Positions 25,218 to 34,182 of a stretch of DNA of 64,000 nt are shown here, one piece after another. Origin of the DNA: Mesorhizobium ciceri biovar biserrulae WSM1271 (GTDB taxonomy: Bacteria; Pseudomonadota; Alphaproteobacteria; Rhizobiales; Rhizobiaceae); NCBI RefSeq assembly GCF_000185905.1, contig NC_014923.1:4425501-4489500 (forward strand). The letters run 5' to 3'. The position numbers and the translations under genes were made by a program. Within the stretch, counting starts at the first letter, position 1, and the number at the start of each line of letters is the position of its first letter. The notes beneath the pieces were generated by a model. That model was not told the DNA's origin. It made no database searches and saw only the letters and a list, made by a program, of their open reading frames with translations.

Positions 25218-25634
25218 ATGAGCAAATCTCTCGTCACCTTTGTCGGCGTCGCTCATCCCTGGATGTGCGACGTGATGGGGCACATGAATGTGCGTCACTA
25301 CGCGGCGATGTTCGATGATGCCAGCTTCCAGCTTCTCGGCCATATCGCCGGACAGGACGACAACCAGGCGTCGCAGATCGGATGGGCCGACGTGCGCACC
25401 GAAATCGACTATCGGCATGAAACGAAAGCCGGTGCGCTCATCACCATCCGCTCGCATGTCGTGAAGATCGGCCGCACCTCCATCACCTTCGAACAGGTGA
25501 TGTTGGGCTCGCTCGACGGCATTGTCCGCGCATCAAGCCGGACGACAAGCGTGCGCTTCGACCTTGCCGCGCGCGCCTCGGTCGCTCTGGACGAGCCGAT
25601 GCGCGACCGCTCTTCGGCCTTCCTGATCGAATAA
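25218..25634 (+). CDS. Hotdog-fold acyl-CoA thioesterase
   Basis: I chose the ATG opening MSKSLVTFVG, after GGAGCA; an earlier ATG at 25131 adds 29 residues without domain character. The 138-residue product has the 4HBT pattern: CDVMGHMNVRHYAAMFDDAS near the N-terminus (Asp and His/Asn typical of the active site), then IGRTSITFEQVM. Substrate may be a short-chain or aromatic acyl-CoA. It is convergent with the LysR gene, 15 nt apart. Confidence 0.85.
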   Translation: MSKSLVTFVGVAHPWMCDVMGHMNVRHYAAMFDDASFQLLGHIAGQDDNQASQIGWADVRTEIDYRHETKAGALITIRSHVVKIGRTSITFEQVMLGSLDGIVRASSRTTSVRFDLAARASVALDEPMRDRSSAFLIE

Positions 25635-25649
25635 GCCTGTCTCCGCCCG

Positions 25650-26609
25650 TCAGCCTATGTAGATGCGGTCCTCGAGGGGCGTGTCGGCAATCAGCGTCTG
25701 CAGCCCTGACAGCAGCGCCTTCTCGGCGCGGTTCATCACCTTGTCCGGATTGACCAGCAGGAAGATGTCGATGGCCGGCGGCGCGTCATAGGGCGGCAGC
25801 CGCCACAGCATTCCATCCGCCACGTCCCGCCGCGCGACGTGCAGCGGCAGCGGCCCAATGCCCAACCCGGCGACGATCATGCGCCGCACCTCTTCCAGGC
25901 TCGAGGACACGCCGACGACATCGGCGTTGAGCCGGGCCTCGCTGCGCAACAGCGCGACCGGCCGCAACGCATCCGAGATATGGTCGGTCTGGAACGATAC
26001 CGAGGGCTCGCCCCGGAGATCGGTCAGCGTCAGCCCGGTTTGCCCGTAAAGCCTGTGCTGCGGCCCACAGAAGAAGCCGAAGAACTCGCGGTAGACCATC
26101 GCATATTCCAGCGCCGGATCGCGCTGGCTGACCAGGCAGATGCCGAAGGAAGCACGCCGCTCCCTCACCTGCTTGGCGACTTCGGTGCTTGCTGCGACTG
26201 AAATGGTGATGCTGGCGTGCGGGTAGTTGCTGTGGAACTCGGACAGCGCCTGATCAAAGAGCGGCGAGACGACATGGCTTGCCGTCGCGATCATCACATG
26301 GCCGGTAACATCGTCGCTGATGCCGCGCATCAGCAGCGGCAACTGCGATATGGTGCCGAACACCTCGACGCTCTGCTCGTAGAGAAGCCGCCCGACCTCG
26401 GTCAGTTCGAAGCGCGTCGCGTCGCGCTCGACCAGACGCCGGCCCACCCGGTCCTCCAGCCGCCGCAGAGCATTGCTGACGCTGGGTTGCTTGAGGTTCA
26501 GTCGCTCCGCAGCTCGCGTGATGCCCTTCACCTCCGCGATGACGACGAATGTCCGCAGAAGGTTCCAGTCGAGATCCCAGACCAGTCGTTCGGGGCGTGG
26601 AAGTGCCAT
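25650..26609 (-). CDS. LysR-type transcriptional regulator
   Basis: This 319-residue regulator starts with an extended N-terminus (LVWDLDWNLLRTFVVIAEVKG) followed by the winged helix-turn-helix (GITRAAERLNLKQPSVSNALRRLE in shorter terms: TRAAERLNLKQPSVS). The periplasmic-binding-like effector domain runs from about residue 95. It is divergent from the polar amino-acid-type ABC importer across a 135-bp gap that contains an inverted repeat, the usual LysR arrangement. It probably controls the catabolic cluster downstream of the importer in response to its substrate. Confidence 0.92.
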   Translation of the reverse strand: MALPRPERLVWDLDWNLLRTFVVIAEVKGITRAAERLNLKQPSVSNALRRLEDRVGRRLVERDATRFELTEVGRLLYEQSVEVFGTISQLPLLMRGISDDVTGHVMIATASHVVSPLFDQALSEFHSNYPHASITISVAASTEVAKQVRERRASFGICLVSQRDPALEYAMVYREFFGFFCGPQHRLYGQTGLTLTDLRGEPSVSFQTDHISDALRPVALLRSEARLNADVVGVSSSLEEVRRMIVAGLGIGPLPLHVARRDVADGMLWRLPPYDAPPAIDIFLLVNPDKVMNRAEKALLSGLQTLIADTPLEDRIYIG

Positions 26610-26649
26610 TCCTGATATCTATGCTCTCTATTCCCATTATCTATTTGCG

Positions 26650-26675
26650 CAATGATACCGCAAAGGCAATCATTG
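26650..26675. promoter_or_regulatory. Candidate operator between LysR gene and ABC operon
   Basis: CAATGAT (26650-26656) and ATCATTG (26669-26675) are exact inverted repeats with a 12-nt spacer, roughly midway in the divergent gap. The size and location fit a LysR-type binding site, although the classical T-N11-A core is not exact. Confidence 0.45.
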
Positions 26676-26744
26676 ATGACAGGAAAGCGTCTGCACGCCT
26701 CCCAAGAACAAACCTTGCGCGCCATCCAGAGGAGAGGAAATCAG

Positions 26745-27527
26745 ATGAACAGAGTATTTTCCGGCATCGCCGTTGCGGCCCTGCTGCTTGCGTCGACCTT
26801 CACTGCCGTTTCGGCCAGGGCCGACGACCTCGAAAAGATCAAGGCGGCGGGCGAGCTGAAGATTTCCATGAGCGGTCAGTATCCGCCCTTCAACTTCGTC
26901 AACGACCAGAATGAAGTCGTCGGTTTCGACGCCGATATCGGCAAGGCCATCGCCGAGCGCATCGGTGTCAAGGGCACCATCATCACCACGGCCTGGGACG
27001 GCATCATTGCCGGCCTGCTCACCAACAAATACGACACCGTCGTTGGCTCGATGACGATCACGCCTGAGCGTGAAAAGGTGGTCGATTTCGTCGGGCCTTA
27101 CTACCACGCCGGCCGCGCCGTTTTCGTCAGCGAGCAGTCGAAAGTGCAGAGCCTCGACGACCTCAAGGGCAAGACCATTGGCGTGACGCTGGGCGAGACG
27201 CATGAGAAATGGGCGCGCGAAAAGGGCGGCTGGGATATCCGTACCTACAAGGGCCTGCCGGAACTGCTGCTGGAACTGAGGGCCGGCCGCGTCGACGCGA
27301 TAGTCGTCGACAACATTCCGGTCATGGTTGCCGTCAAGGAGACGGGCGAGAAGGTCCGCAAGCTCAACACGCCCGATATCGAAGGCGGCGCTGTTGCCAT
27401 CGGCATCGCCATCCGCAAGGACAATCCGGAGCTCAAGGCTGCGATGCAGAAGGCGCTGGACGACATGCTGGCGGACGGCAGCTACGAAAAGATCTCGATG
27501 AAGTGGGTCGGCAGCGACATCCGCTGA
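26745..27527 (+). CDS. ABC substrate-binding protein, polar amino acid/opine type
   Basis: I chose the ATG with GAGAGGAAAT upstream, which gives a clean signal peptide ending near SARA (about residue 25); an upstream ATG at 26652 adds an unrelated 31 residues. The 260-residue product has the SBP family 3 pattern: GELKISMSGQYPPFNF, VGFDADIGKAIAERIG, SMTITPEREKVVDFVGPYY and LKGKTIGVTLGETHE. These proteins bind amino acids, opines or related amines. It begins a four-gene importer operon that leads into the catabolic genes. Confidence 0.9.
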   Translation: MNRVFSGIAVAALLLASTFTAVSARADDLEKIKAAGELKISMSGQYPPFNFVNDQNEVVGFDADIGKAIAERIGVKGTIITTAWDGIIAGLLTNKYDTVVGSMTITPEREKVVDFVGPYYHAGRAVFVSEQSKVQSLDDLKGKTIGVTLGETHEKWAREKGGWDIRTYKGLPELLLELRAGRVDAIVVDNIPVMVAVKETGEKVRKLNTPDIEGGAVAIGIAIRKDNPELKAAMQKALDDMLADGSYEKISMKWVGSDIR

Positions 27528-27591
27528 TCTCTCCTGGCTTCAGGCGACCAAAGCCGCCTGAAGCCGAGCGTTACTCCTGCTGGACCCTTTC

Positions 27592-28239
27592 ATGGATTTC
27601 TCCTTGATGCAGCGCGTCTTCCCGTTCTTCGTGGAGGCCGCCTTGGTGACGATCGAGATCACGGTGTTGGCCCTGATCCTGGGCCTCGCGGCTGCTTCAT
27701 TGGCCGCGGCCGCCAAGATGTCGAAATCGGCAATCCTGCGGACCATCGGCACGGTCTATGTCAGCCTGTTTCGCGGCACGCCGTGCCTGATCCAGCTCTT
27801 CGTGCTCTATTTCGGCGGCCCGCAGATCGGCATCAATCTGGAGCCGTTCGCCGCCGGCGTTATCGGCCTCGGTCTCAACATCGGCGCCTATATGGCGGAA
27901 TCGATCCGTGGAGCGCTGGTCGCGGTCGACAGGGGCCAGACGGAGGCCGCCCGCACAATAGGCTTCAGCCGTTTCCAGACCTTGCGCAAGGTCGTGCTGC
28001 CGCAGGCCGCACGGCTGATGATCCGGCCGCTCGGGGTCAATACGGTTGCTTTGTTGAAGGGATCAGCACTTGTGTCGACCATTTCAGTCGTCGAACTGAC
28101 CTACACCGCCCAGCGCTTCATCGGCTCCACCTACAAGCCGTTCGAGATATTCGGCGTTGCAGCCCTGCTCTACATGATCATGGTCTACGCGGTTGCGCGG
28201 GTCGTCGACCTGCTCGACAAACGCTTCGCCATCGTCTGA
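27592..28239 (+). CDS. ABC permease, His/Glu/Gln/Arg/opine family (first)
   Basis: The 215-residue protein has about five hydrophobic segments and the EAA coupling loop EAARTIGFSRFQTLRKVVLPQA (in part ARTIGFSRFQTLRKV). The FRGTPCLIQLF segment is typical of polar amino acid permeases. It pairs with the second permease 12 nt downstream to form a heterodimeric channel. Confidence 0.9.
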   Translation: MDFSLMQRVFPFFVEAALVTIEITVLALILGLAAASLAAAAKMSKSAILRTIGTVYVSLFRGTPCLIQLFVLYFGGPQIGINLEPFAAGVIGLGLNIGAYMAESIRGALVAVDRGQTEAARTIGFSRFQTLRKVVLPQAARLMIRPLGVNTVALLKGSALVSTISVVELTYTAQRFIGSTYKPFEIFGVAALLYMIMVYAVARVVDLLDKRFAIV

Positions 28240-28251
28240 CCGGAGAGCACG

Positions 28252-28911
28252 ATGCAAGGTTTGGATTTCACCGTCGTCGCGCCCTACTGGGACCTTCTGT
28301 TGATTGGTGCCTGGTGGACGGCGGTGCTGACGGTCTCGGCGGGCGCACTCAGCTTCGTCGGCGGCATCCTGTTCGCGGTCATCGTGCTCTACGCCCCTAA
28401 GATCGTTGCCTATCCCGTGCGCGCGCTCATGTGGGTGTTCATGGGCACGCCGCTGCTGTTGCAGCTGTTCCTGATCTATTTCGGCCTGGTGCAGATCGGC
28501 ATCGACATTCCCGCCCTTGCCGCCGGCATTGTTGGGCTCGGCCTGCACTTTGCCGTCTACAATGCCGACATCATCCGCGCCGGCATCGTGGCCGTCGATG
28601 TCGGCCAGACGGAGGGTGCGCGCAGCATCGGCTTCGGCAAGTGGCAGACGCTGCGCCATGTCGTGATACCGCAAGCCATCCGCAACACGGCACCACCGAT
28701 CGGCGGCAATCTGATCGCGCTGTTGAAGGAATCCTCGATCGTCTCGGTCATCGGCATCGCCGAGTTGGTCCATTCGGCCCAGCTGGCGATCAGCGAAACG
28801 TTCCGCCCGTTCGAGTTCTACATCACCGCAGCGGCGCTTTATTACATTCTCAATCTTGTGCTCGAGGCGGCTTTGCGTCGGTTTGAAAGACATGTGGAGG
28901 TTTCCCGATGA
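28252..28911 (+). CDS. ABC permease, His/Glu/Gln/Arg/opine family (second)
   Basis: This 219-residue permease has the MGTPLLLQLFLIYFG segment and the coupling loop EGARSIGFGKWQTLRHVVIPQA, in part ARSIGFGKWQTLRHV. GGAGAG precedes the ATG. The stop overlaps the ATPase start by 4 nt (ATGA). It is the partner of the permease encoded just upstream. Confidence 0.9.
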   Translation: MQGLDFTVVAPYWDLLLIGAWWTAVLTVSAGALSFVGGILFAVIVLYAPKIVAYPVRALMWVFMGTPLLLQLFLIYFGLVQIGIDIPALAAGIVGLGLHFAVYNADIIRAGIVAVDVGQTEGARSIGFGKWQTLRHVVIPQAIRNTAPPIGGNLIALLKESSIVSVIGIAELVHSAQLAISETFRPFEFYITAAALYYILNLVLEAALRRFERHVEVSR

Positions 28912-29672
28912 GCACGCAGCGGCCAATGGTCGAGGTTCGCGGCGCGCGCAAATCGTTTGGCGCCGTCGAGGTCCTCAAAGGCATAGGCCTGTCGGTCGAT
29001 CGCGGGCAGATCGTCGCCATCATCGGCCCGAGTGGCTCCGGCAAGAGCACGCTGCTGCGCTCCATCAACCATTTGGAATCCCTGGACTCCGGTGAAGTCT
29101 GGCTCGACGGCGTGCAGGTCAACCAGAAGCTGCACGGCCATGCCTTCGAGCGGCACATCAACAAGGTGCGCCAGCAGATGGGCATGGTGTTTCAGCACTT
29201 CAATCTGTTCCCGCATCTGACCGTGATCGAGAACATTTCCATGGGACCGATCATCCTAAAAGGCATGACCAAAAGTGACGCGCATGCGCTGGCGCATAGC
29301 CTTTTGTCCAAGGTCGGGCTCGCCGACAAGATCGACGCCTACCCCTCGCGGCTTTCGGGCGGCCAGAAGCAGCGTGTGGCCATTGCCCGTGCGCTGGCGA
29401 TGCAGCCCAAGGTGATGCTGTTCGACGAAGCCACCTCGGCGCTCGATCCGGAACTGGTCGACGAGGTCAATGCGGTGATGAAACAGCTTGCCGCCGAACA
29501 CATGACCATGCTCATCGTAACGCATGAGATGCGCTTTGCCGGCGAAGTGGCCGACAGGGTGCTGTTCATGGATGGCGGCGTGATCGTCGAGGAAGGCCCG
29601 CCCGGCGACATGTTCCGCGCGCCGCAGAAGGACCGCACACGCAGCTTCCTCAAGAAATATCTTTCCGCCTGA
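28908..29672 (+). CDS. ABC ATPase of the polar amino acid-type importer
   Basis: The 254-residue protein has canonical motifs: Walker A GPSGSGKST, Q-loop VFQHFNLFPHLTV, signature LSGGQKQRVAIARAL, Walker B VMLFDEATSALDPE and H-loop VTHEM. The MGPIILKGM region is typical of GlnQ/HisP-like subunits. Its ATG overlaps the permease stop, and the catabolic genes begin within 10 nt after it. Confidence 0.92.
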   Translation: MSTQRPMVEVRGARKSFGAVEVLKGIGLSVDRGQIVAIIGPSGSGKSTLLRSINHLESLDSGEVWLDGVQVNQKLHGHAFERHINKVRQQMGMVFQHFNLFPHLTVIENISMGPIILKGMTKSDAHALAHSLLSKVGLADKIDAYPSRLSGGQKQRVAIARALAMQPKVMLFDEATSALDPELVDEVNAVMKQLAAEHMTMLIVTHEMRFAGEVADRVLFMDGGVIVEEGPPGDMFRAPQKDRTRSFLKKYLSA

Positions 29673-29680
29673 GGATGACC

Positions 29681-31324
29681 ATGAACAGCCCAAACACGGA
29701 ATTCCCCGATTTCGGACTGACGCCGGAGCAGCGCCGCCACGCGGTGCGTGGCCATTACTACGAATGGCCTGGCATGGATGGCGAGCGCGGCGAGATCTGG
29801 TGCTACAGCGACCGGTTTTCCTATCGCGCCGGCGAAACGGTGGCTTTGCATGTCAGTTCGACAGCTGCGACGTTCGGCATCACAATCACCCGAGATGGCG
29901 GCAGCGAAAACAAAGTATTCGAGAAATCGGGCATCGCGGCACGCTGGCAGGACACACCCGACCAGTGTTCGGCTGAAGGCTGCGGTTGGGAAGCCTCGTT
30001 TGAATTCCGTGTAGAGAACGACTGGCCGTCCGGCGCCTATCGGGTCACGCTGACCGCCGACGGGCTCGACGGCAAGCCGATCCAATGCCACCATATTTTC
30101 ATCGTCTGCCCGCAGCCGGGCCGCAAACCTGGCCGCGTGCTCCAGGTGGCGGCGACAGGCACATGGCTGGCCTACAACACCTGGGGCGGCTCCAACCATT
30201 ATCAGGGCATCACCGGGCCGGATCGCAACCAGTATTCGCCCATCGTCTCGACGCAGCGCCCCTGGTGCCGTGGCTTCGTCGTGCTGCCCAAGGATGCGCC
30301 GCGTGTGCCGCTGGAGGTCGCTGTGCCGCCGAAGACCGTGCCGCGCTATCCGCACATGGAGTGGGCGCTCGCCACCGGCCATTCGAAGAAATACGCTTCG
30401 TCCGGCTGGGCCAGCTACGACAGCCATTTTTTCCGCTTCGCCGAACAGGCCGGCTATGGCGTCGATCTCGCCAGCCAGCATGATCTGCATTTTTCGCCGG
30501 AAATTCTCGACGGCTATGACTGCGCCGTGTTCGTCGGCCATGACGAATACTGGACCTGGGAAATGCGCGATGCCGTCGACGCCTATGTGACCCGCGGCGG
30601 CCATGCGGCGCGCTTTGCCGGCAATTTCATGTGGCAGACGCGGTTCGAAGACGAGGGCCGCCGGCAGGTCTGCTACAAATATCGCTCGCGTGCCGAAGAT
30701 CCGGCCTATCTCCCAGACGGCGACGTCACCCGTGCCACCAATTCCTGGGAGGCGCCGGAAATCGGCCGGCCGGGTTCGGCGACCTTCGGGCTCAACGCGA
30801 CGCGCGGTGTCTATGCCGGCTGGGGCGGCTGTGCACCGCGCGGCGTGCGTGGTTTCCCGGTCTACCGGCCCGAGCATTGGGCCTTCGCCGGCACCGGCAT
30901 CTACTATGGCGACCTGCTGGGCGCCGACAGCCATGTCTATGGCTATGAGGTCGACGGGCTCGACTTCGAGATACGCGGCGGCCTGCCCTACCCGACTGCG
31001 ACCAGCGGCGCGCCAGACGGCCTGCAGGTTCTCGCCGTCGGCATGGCATCCCAGGTCGAGGAAAGCGCCGATATCCCGATCGAGGACCAGTTCCTCACCG
31101 ACGAAGACGGCCGCTTCACCGCCGAAACGCTGTTTGGCGAGGCGAGCGACGCCAATCTGGAAAAGGTCAAACGCGGCAACGGCATGATCGTCAATTTCCC
31201 GCGCGGCAAGGGCGAGGTATTCCATGCCGGAAGCTGCGAATGGGTCGCCGGCCTGCTAAGACAGGACCCGATGGTCGAACGCGTCACGAAAAATGTCCTC
31301 GATCGTTACCTCGGAAAGCCCTGA
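29681..31324 (+). CDS. N,N-dimethylformamidase beta subunit-like protein
   Basis: I chose the second ATG because GAGGA lies 5 nt before it, while it overlaps the first ATG at 29675. The 547-residue protein matches the C-terminal catalytic part of the N,N-dimethylformamidase large subunit, which binds iron through two Tyr and one Glu. Candidate ligand regions are AYNTWGGSNHYQG and FVGHDEYWTWEMRDA. It is shorter than true DmfA2 (about 760 residues), and no small alpha subunit gene is adjacent. It may hydrolyse an amide or another C-N bond in the imported compound. It sits between the importer and a class III aminotransferase. Confidence 0.8.
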   Translation: MNSPNTEFPDFGLTPEQRRHAVRGHYYEWPGMDGERGEIWCYSDRFSYRAGETVALHVSSTAATFGITITRDGGSENKVFEKSGIAARWQDTPDQCSAEGCGWEASFEFRVENDWPSGAYRVTLTADGLDGKPIQCHHIFIVCPQPGRKPGRVLQVAATGTWLAYNTWGGSNHYQGITGPDRNQYSPIVSTQRPWCRGFVVLPKDAPRVPLEVAVPPKTVPRYPHMEWALATGHSKKYASSGWASYDSHFFRFAEQAGYGVDLASQHDLHFSPEILDGYDCAVFVGHDEYWTWEMRDAVDAYVTRGGHAARFAGNFMWQTRFEDEGRRQVCYKYRSRAEDPAYLPDGDVTRATNSWEAPEIGRPGSATFGLNATRGVYAGWGGCAPRGVRGFPVYRPEHWAFAGTGIYYGDLLGADSHVYGYEVDGLDFEIRGGLPYPTATSGAPDGLQVLAVGMASQVEESADIPIEDQFLTDEDGRFTAETLFGEASDANLEKVKRGNGMIVNFPRGKGEVFHAGSCEWVAGLLRQDPMVERVTKNVLDRYLGKP

Positions 31325-31325
31325 C

Positions 31326-32711
31326 ATGTCGAAAGTCCAATCCGCCGTTCAAGAAACCGAAGCCCGGCGAGACTCGCATCTGTTCTATCTGTCCAGCCTG
31401 CGCCGGCCGCTGATCGACCGCGCCGAAGGCATCTACATGTGGACGCAGGACGGCCGCCGCTTCATCGATGGCTCGAGCGGCCCGATGGTGGCCAATATCG
31501 GCCATTCCAATCGCAATGTGCTCGACGCCATGAAGCGGCAGATGGACCGCGCCACCTTCGCCTATCGGCTGCATTTCGAGAACGAGCCGGCGGAGGAGTT
31601 GGCGCGGGAGTTGGCCGGCAAGCTGCCGGAGGGCATGGACCGCATCTTCTTCGTCTCCGGTGGCTCGGAGGCGACGGAATCCTGCATCAAGCTGGCGCGG
31701 CAATGGGCGGTCGCCACCGGCCAGGCCAGCCGCTGGAAGGTGATCACGCGTTTCCCCTCCTATCATGGTGGCACGTTGGGTTCGCTCTCGATCACCGGCG
31801 ACGATGCGCTGGCCGAAACGTTCGAGCCGATGATGCGGGTGATGCCAACCGTGCCGGCGCCGAATGCCTGGCGCGACCGCGACAATCTCTCGATTGAGCA
31901 GCGCGGCATCCGCTATGCCGACATGCTGGAGGAGAAGATTCTTGCGGAAGGTCCAGACAGCGTGGTTGCCTTCATCATGGAGCCGATCGGCGGTGCGGCG
32001 ACCGCGGCGCTGGTGGCGCCGGACAGTTATTATCCACGCATCCGCGAGATCTGCGACCGCTACGGCATCCTGCTCATCCACGACGAAGTCATGAGCGGTG
32101 CCGGCCGCACCGGCAAATTCCTCGGCGGCGATCACTGGAACTGCAAGCCCGACATCGTCGCCCTGTCGAAGGGGCTGGGCTCCGGATATGCGCCGCTTGG
32201 CGCACTCGCCGCACCGATGCGGCTGGTGCAGCCGTTGCTTGACTCCGGCGGCTTCCAGCACGGCCACACCTATGCCGGCAATCCGCTGGCCTGCGCCGCC
32301 GGCCTGGCTGTGCTCGGCGAAATGGACCGGCTCGACCTGATCGCCAATGCGGCCGCCATGGGCGATGTGCTGATGGACGGGCTTAAAGGCCTGGCGAAGC
32401 GGTTTCCGTTCCTTGCCGACGTGCGTGGCAAGGGCCTGCTCACCGGCGCCCAGATGGTCGCCGATCCCGAGACCCTAAAACCGATCGACCAGAACAAGAA
32501 AGCCACGCAGCGGCTGCTCGACCTCGCCTATGAACGCGGGCTGATCATCTATGGCCGCAGGGTCAAGGGCGGCGTCGACGGCGACAATTTCATGGTCGCG
32601 CCGCCGATGATCGTCACGGCCGAGCAGGTCGGCGAGATCATCTCCATCATCGGTGACTCGCTGGAGGTTCTGGCCGCCGAGCTCGACCTGCCGGTCGGAG
32701 GCCAGGGGTAA
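31326..32711 (+). CDS. Class III PLP-dependent aminotransferase
   Basis: The ATG is one base after the upstream stop. The 461-residue product has the fold type I class III features: SGGSEATESCIKLARQW for PLP phosphate binding, IHDEVMSGAGRTG with the Asp that holds the PLP nitrogen, and Lys282 in ALSKGLGSGYAPLGA. Family members use omega-amino acids, polyamines, beta-alanine or taurine with pyruvate or 2-oxoglutarate. Its place between a C-N hydrolase-like gene and a beta-keto acid cleavage gene suggests it turns an amino intermediate into a keto acid or semialdehyde. Confidence 0.9.
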   Translation: MSKVQSAVQETEARRDSHLFYLSSLRRPLIDRAEGIYMWTQDGRRFIDGSSGPMVANIGHSNRNVLDAMKRQMDRATFAYRLHFENEPAEELARELAGKLPEGMDRIFFVSGGSEATESCIKLARQWAVATGQASRWKVITRFPSYHGGTLGSLSITGDDALAETFEPMMRVMPTVPAPNAWRDRDNLSIEQRGIRYADMLEEKILAEGPDSVVAFIMEPIGGAATAALVAPDSYYPRIREICDRYGILLIHDEVMSGAGRTGKFLGGDHWNCKPDIVALSKGLGSGYAPLGALAAPMRLVQPLLDSGGFQHGHTYAGNPLACAAGLAVLGEMDRLDLIANAAAMGDVLMDGLKGLAKRFPFLADVRGKGLLTGAQMVADPETLKPIDQNKKATQRLLDLAYERGLIIYGRRVKGGVDGDNFMVAPPMIVTAEQVGEIISIIGDSLEVLAAELDLPVGGQG

Positions 32712-32714
32712 GAA

Positions 32715-33644
32715 ATGGCACCGCGAAAAGTCATCATCACCTGCGCCGTCACCGGCTCGGTGCACACGCCGTCCATGTCGCCCTATCTGCCGGTGACGCC
32801 GGACCAGATCGCCGCAGACGCGATCGCGGCGGCGGAAGCCGGCGCCTCGATCCTGCATCTGCACGCCCGCGACCCCAGAGATGGCCGCCCGACCGCCGAT
32901 CCGGACGTCTACATGCAGTTCCTGCCGCGCATCAAACAGGCGACCGATGCGGTCATCAACATCACCACCGGCGGCTCGTCGCTGATGACGCTGGACCAGC
33001 GGCTGGCAGCCCCTTTGCGGGCCGAACCCGAAATGTGCTCGCTCAACATGGGTTCGATGAATTTCGCGCTGTTCCCGATGCTCGACAAACCGAGGGAATG
33101 GCAGCACGAATGGGAACCCAAGCTGCTGGAAGCCACCCGCGACACGATCTTCAAGAACACCTTCGCCGATATGGAAGCGGTGCTGGAAAGACTGGGAAAG
33201 GGCTGCGGCACGCGCTTCGAATTCGAATGCTATGATGTCGGCCATCTCTATTCGCTGGCGCATTTTCGCGATCGGGGGTTGGTGTCGGGACCGCTGTTCA
33301 TCCAATTCGTCCTTGGCATATTGGGCGGCATCGGCGCCGACCCGGACAATCTCGTCCACATGAAGCGGATCGCCGACAAATTGTTCGGCGACAGCTACCA
33401 GTTCTCGGTGCTCGCCGCCGGCCGCCAGCAGATGCCGCTGATCTCAATTGCAGCAGCCATGGGCGGCAATGTCCGTGTCGGGCTGGAGGACAGTCTCTAT
33501 GACGGCCGCCAGCTGGCGAAATCCAATGCCGATCAGGTGCGCCGTATCCGTGGCATTCTCGACGGGCTGTCGCTGGAGGTTGCAACGCCCACCGAAGCGC
33601 GCGACATGCTGGCGCTCAAGGGCGGCGACCGGGTGGCGTTTTGA
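32715..33644 (+). CDS. Beta-keto acid cleavage enzyme (BKACE, Kce-like)
   Basis: This 309-residue TIM-barrel protein has the zinc motif HLHAR (His48 and His50) and the VINITTGGSS segment with the conserved Thr/Gly/Ser pocket. BKACE enzymes condense a beta-keto acid with acetyl-CoA to give acetoacetate and a CoA thioester; the founding member cleaves 3-keto-5-aminohexanoate in lysine fermentation. Different subfamilies use different keto acids, so the substrate must be deduced from context. It starts 4 nt after the aminotransferase stop, so they are almost certainly co-translated. Confidence 0.88.
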   Translation: MAPRKVIITCAVTGSVHTPSMSPYLPVTPDQIAADAIAAAEAGASILHLHARDPRDGRPTADPDVYMQFLPRIKQATDAVINITTGGSSLMTLDQRLAAPLRAEPEMCSLNMGSMNFALFPMLDKPREWQHEWEPKLLEATRDTIFKNTFADMEAVLERLGKGCGTRFEFECYDVGHLYSLAHFRDRGLVSGPLFIQFVLGILGGIGADPDNLVHMKRIADKLFGDSYQFSVLAAGRQQMPLISIAAAMGGNVRVGLEDSLYDGRQLAKSNADQVRRIRGILDGLSLEVATPTEARDMLALKGGDRVAF

Positions 33645-33669
33645 GATGCTGATCTGAGATGAACCTGAA

Positions 33670-34182
33670 ATGATTGCCTCGCCCAAAATCCGCCTCCGCC
33701 CCGGCCGAGTGGAAGACGTCGAAACCATCCACGCCGCGATCCTGAAACTCGGCACGCATATCGGTGCGCCCGAGGAGATCATTTCGACAGCAGATGATTT
33801 GCGCACCTACGGCTTTGGTGAAAAGCCCGCTTTCTCCACCCTGATCGCCGAAGTGGGCGGCGAGTTTGCCGGCCTTTGCCTGCATTTCCCGATCTTTTCG
33901 ACATGGATGGGGCGGCCTGGCGTCTATGTGCAGGACCTCTATGTCGAGGATCGTTTTCGCGGCCGCAAGATCGGCGAGCGGCTGCTGCGGCGTGTTGCGG
34001 CGCAGTGCCGGAAGGAAGGCGGCGTCTATCTCCGGCTGTCCGTCGACACCGACAATGAAGGGGCCAAGGCCTTCTACGAGAGGCTGGGCATCGCCTGGTC
34101 GAGCTACGAACAGACCCAAAAAATCATCGGCGAGGCCTTCTTTGCTTTCGCCGACGCGCCGGAAAACGGGGATCAGGAATGA
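33670..34182 (+). CDS. GNAT family N-acetyltransferase
   Basis: The protein has 170 residues. The acetyl-CoA-binding motif A is VYVQDLYVEDRFRGRKIGERLLRRV (in part RFRGRKIGERLL), followed by YLRLSVDTDNEGAKAFYERLG. This is the diamine/spermidine acetyltransferase-like arrangement, which would fit an amine substrate. It overlaps the deacetylase gene by 4 nt, implying paired action. The acceptor is not known. Confidence 0.85.
   Translation: MIASPKIRLRPGRVEDVETIHAAILKLGTHIGAPEEIISTADDLRTYGFGEKPAFSTLIAEVGGEFAGLCLHFPIFSTWMGRPGVYVQDLYVEDRFRGRKIGERLLRRVAAQCRKEGGVYLRLSVDTDNEGAKAFYERLGIAWSSYEQTQKIIGEAFFAFADAPENGDQE

Noticed and set aside
29339..31225. 628-codon open frame antisense to the dimethylformamidase-like gene
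   Set aside because: It spans two real genes on the other strand and has no recognisable motifs; it is a shadow frame.
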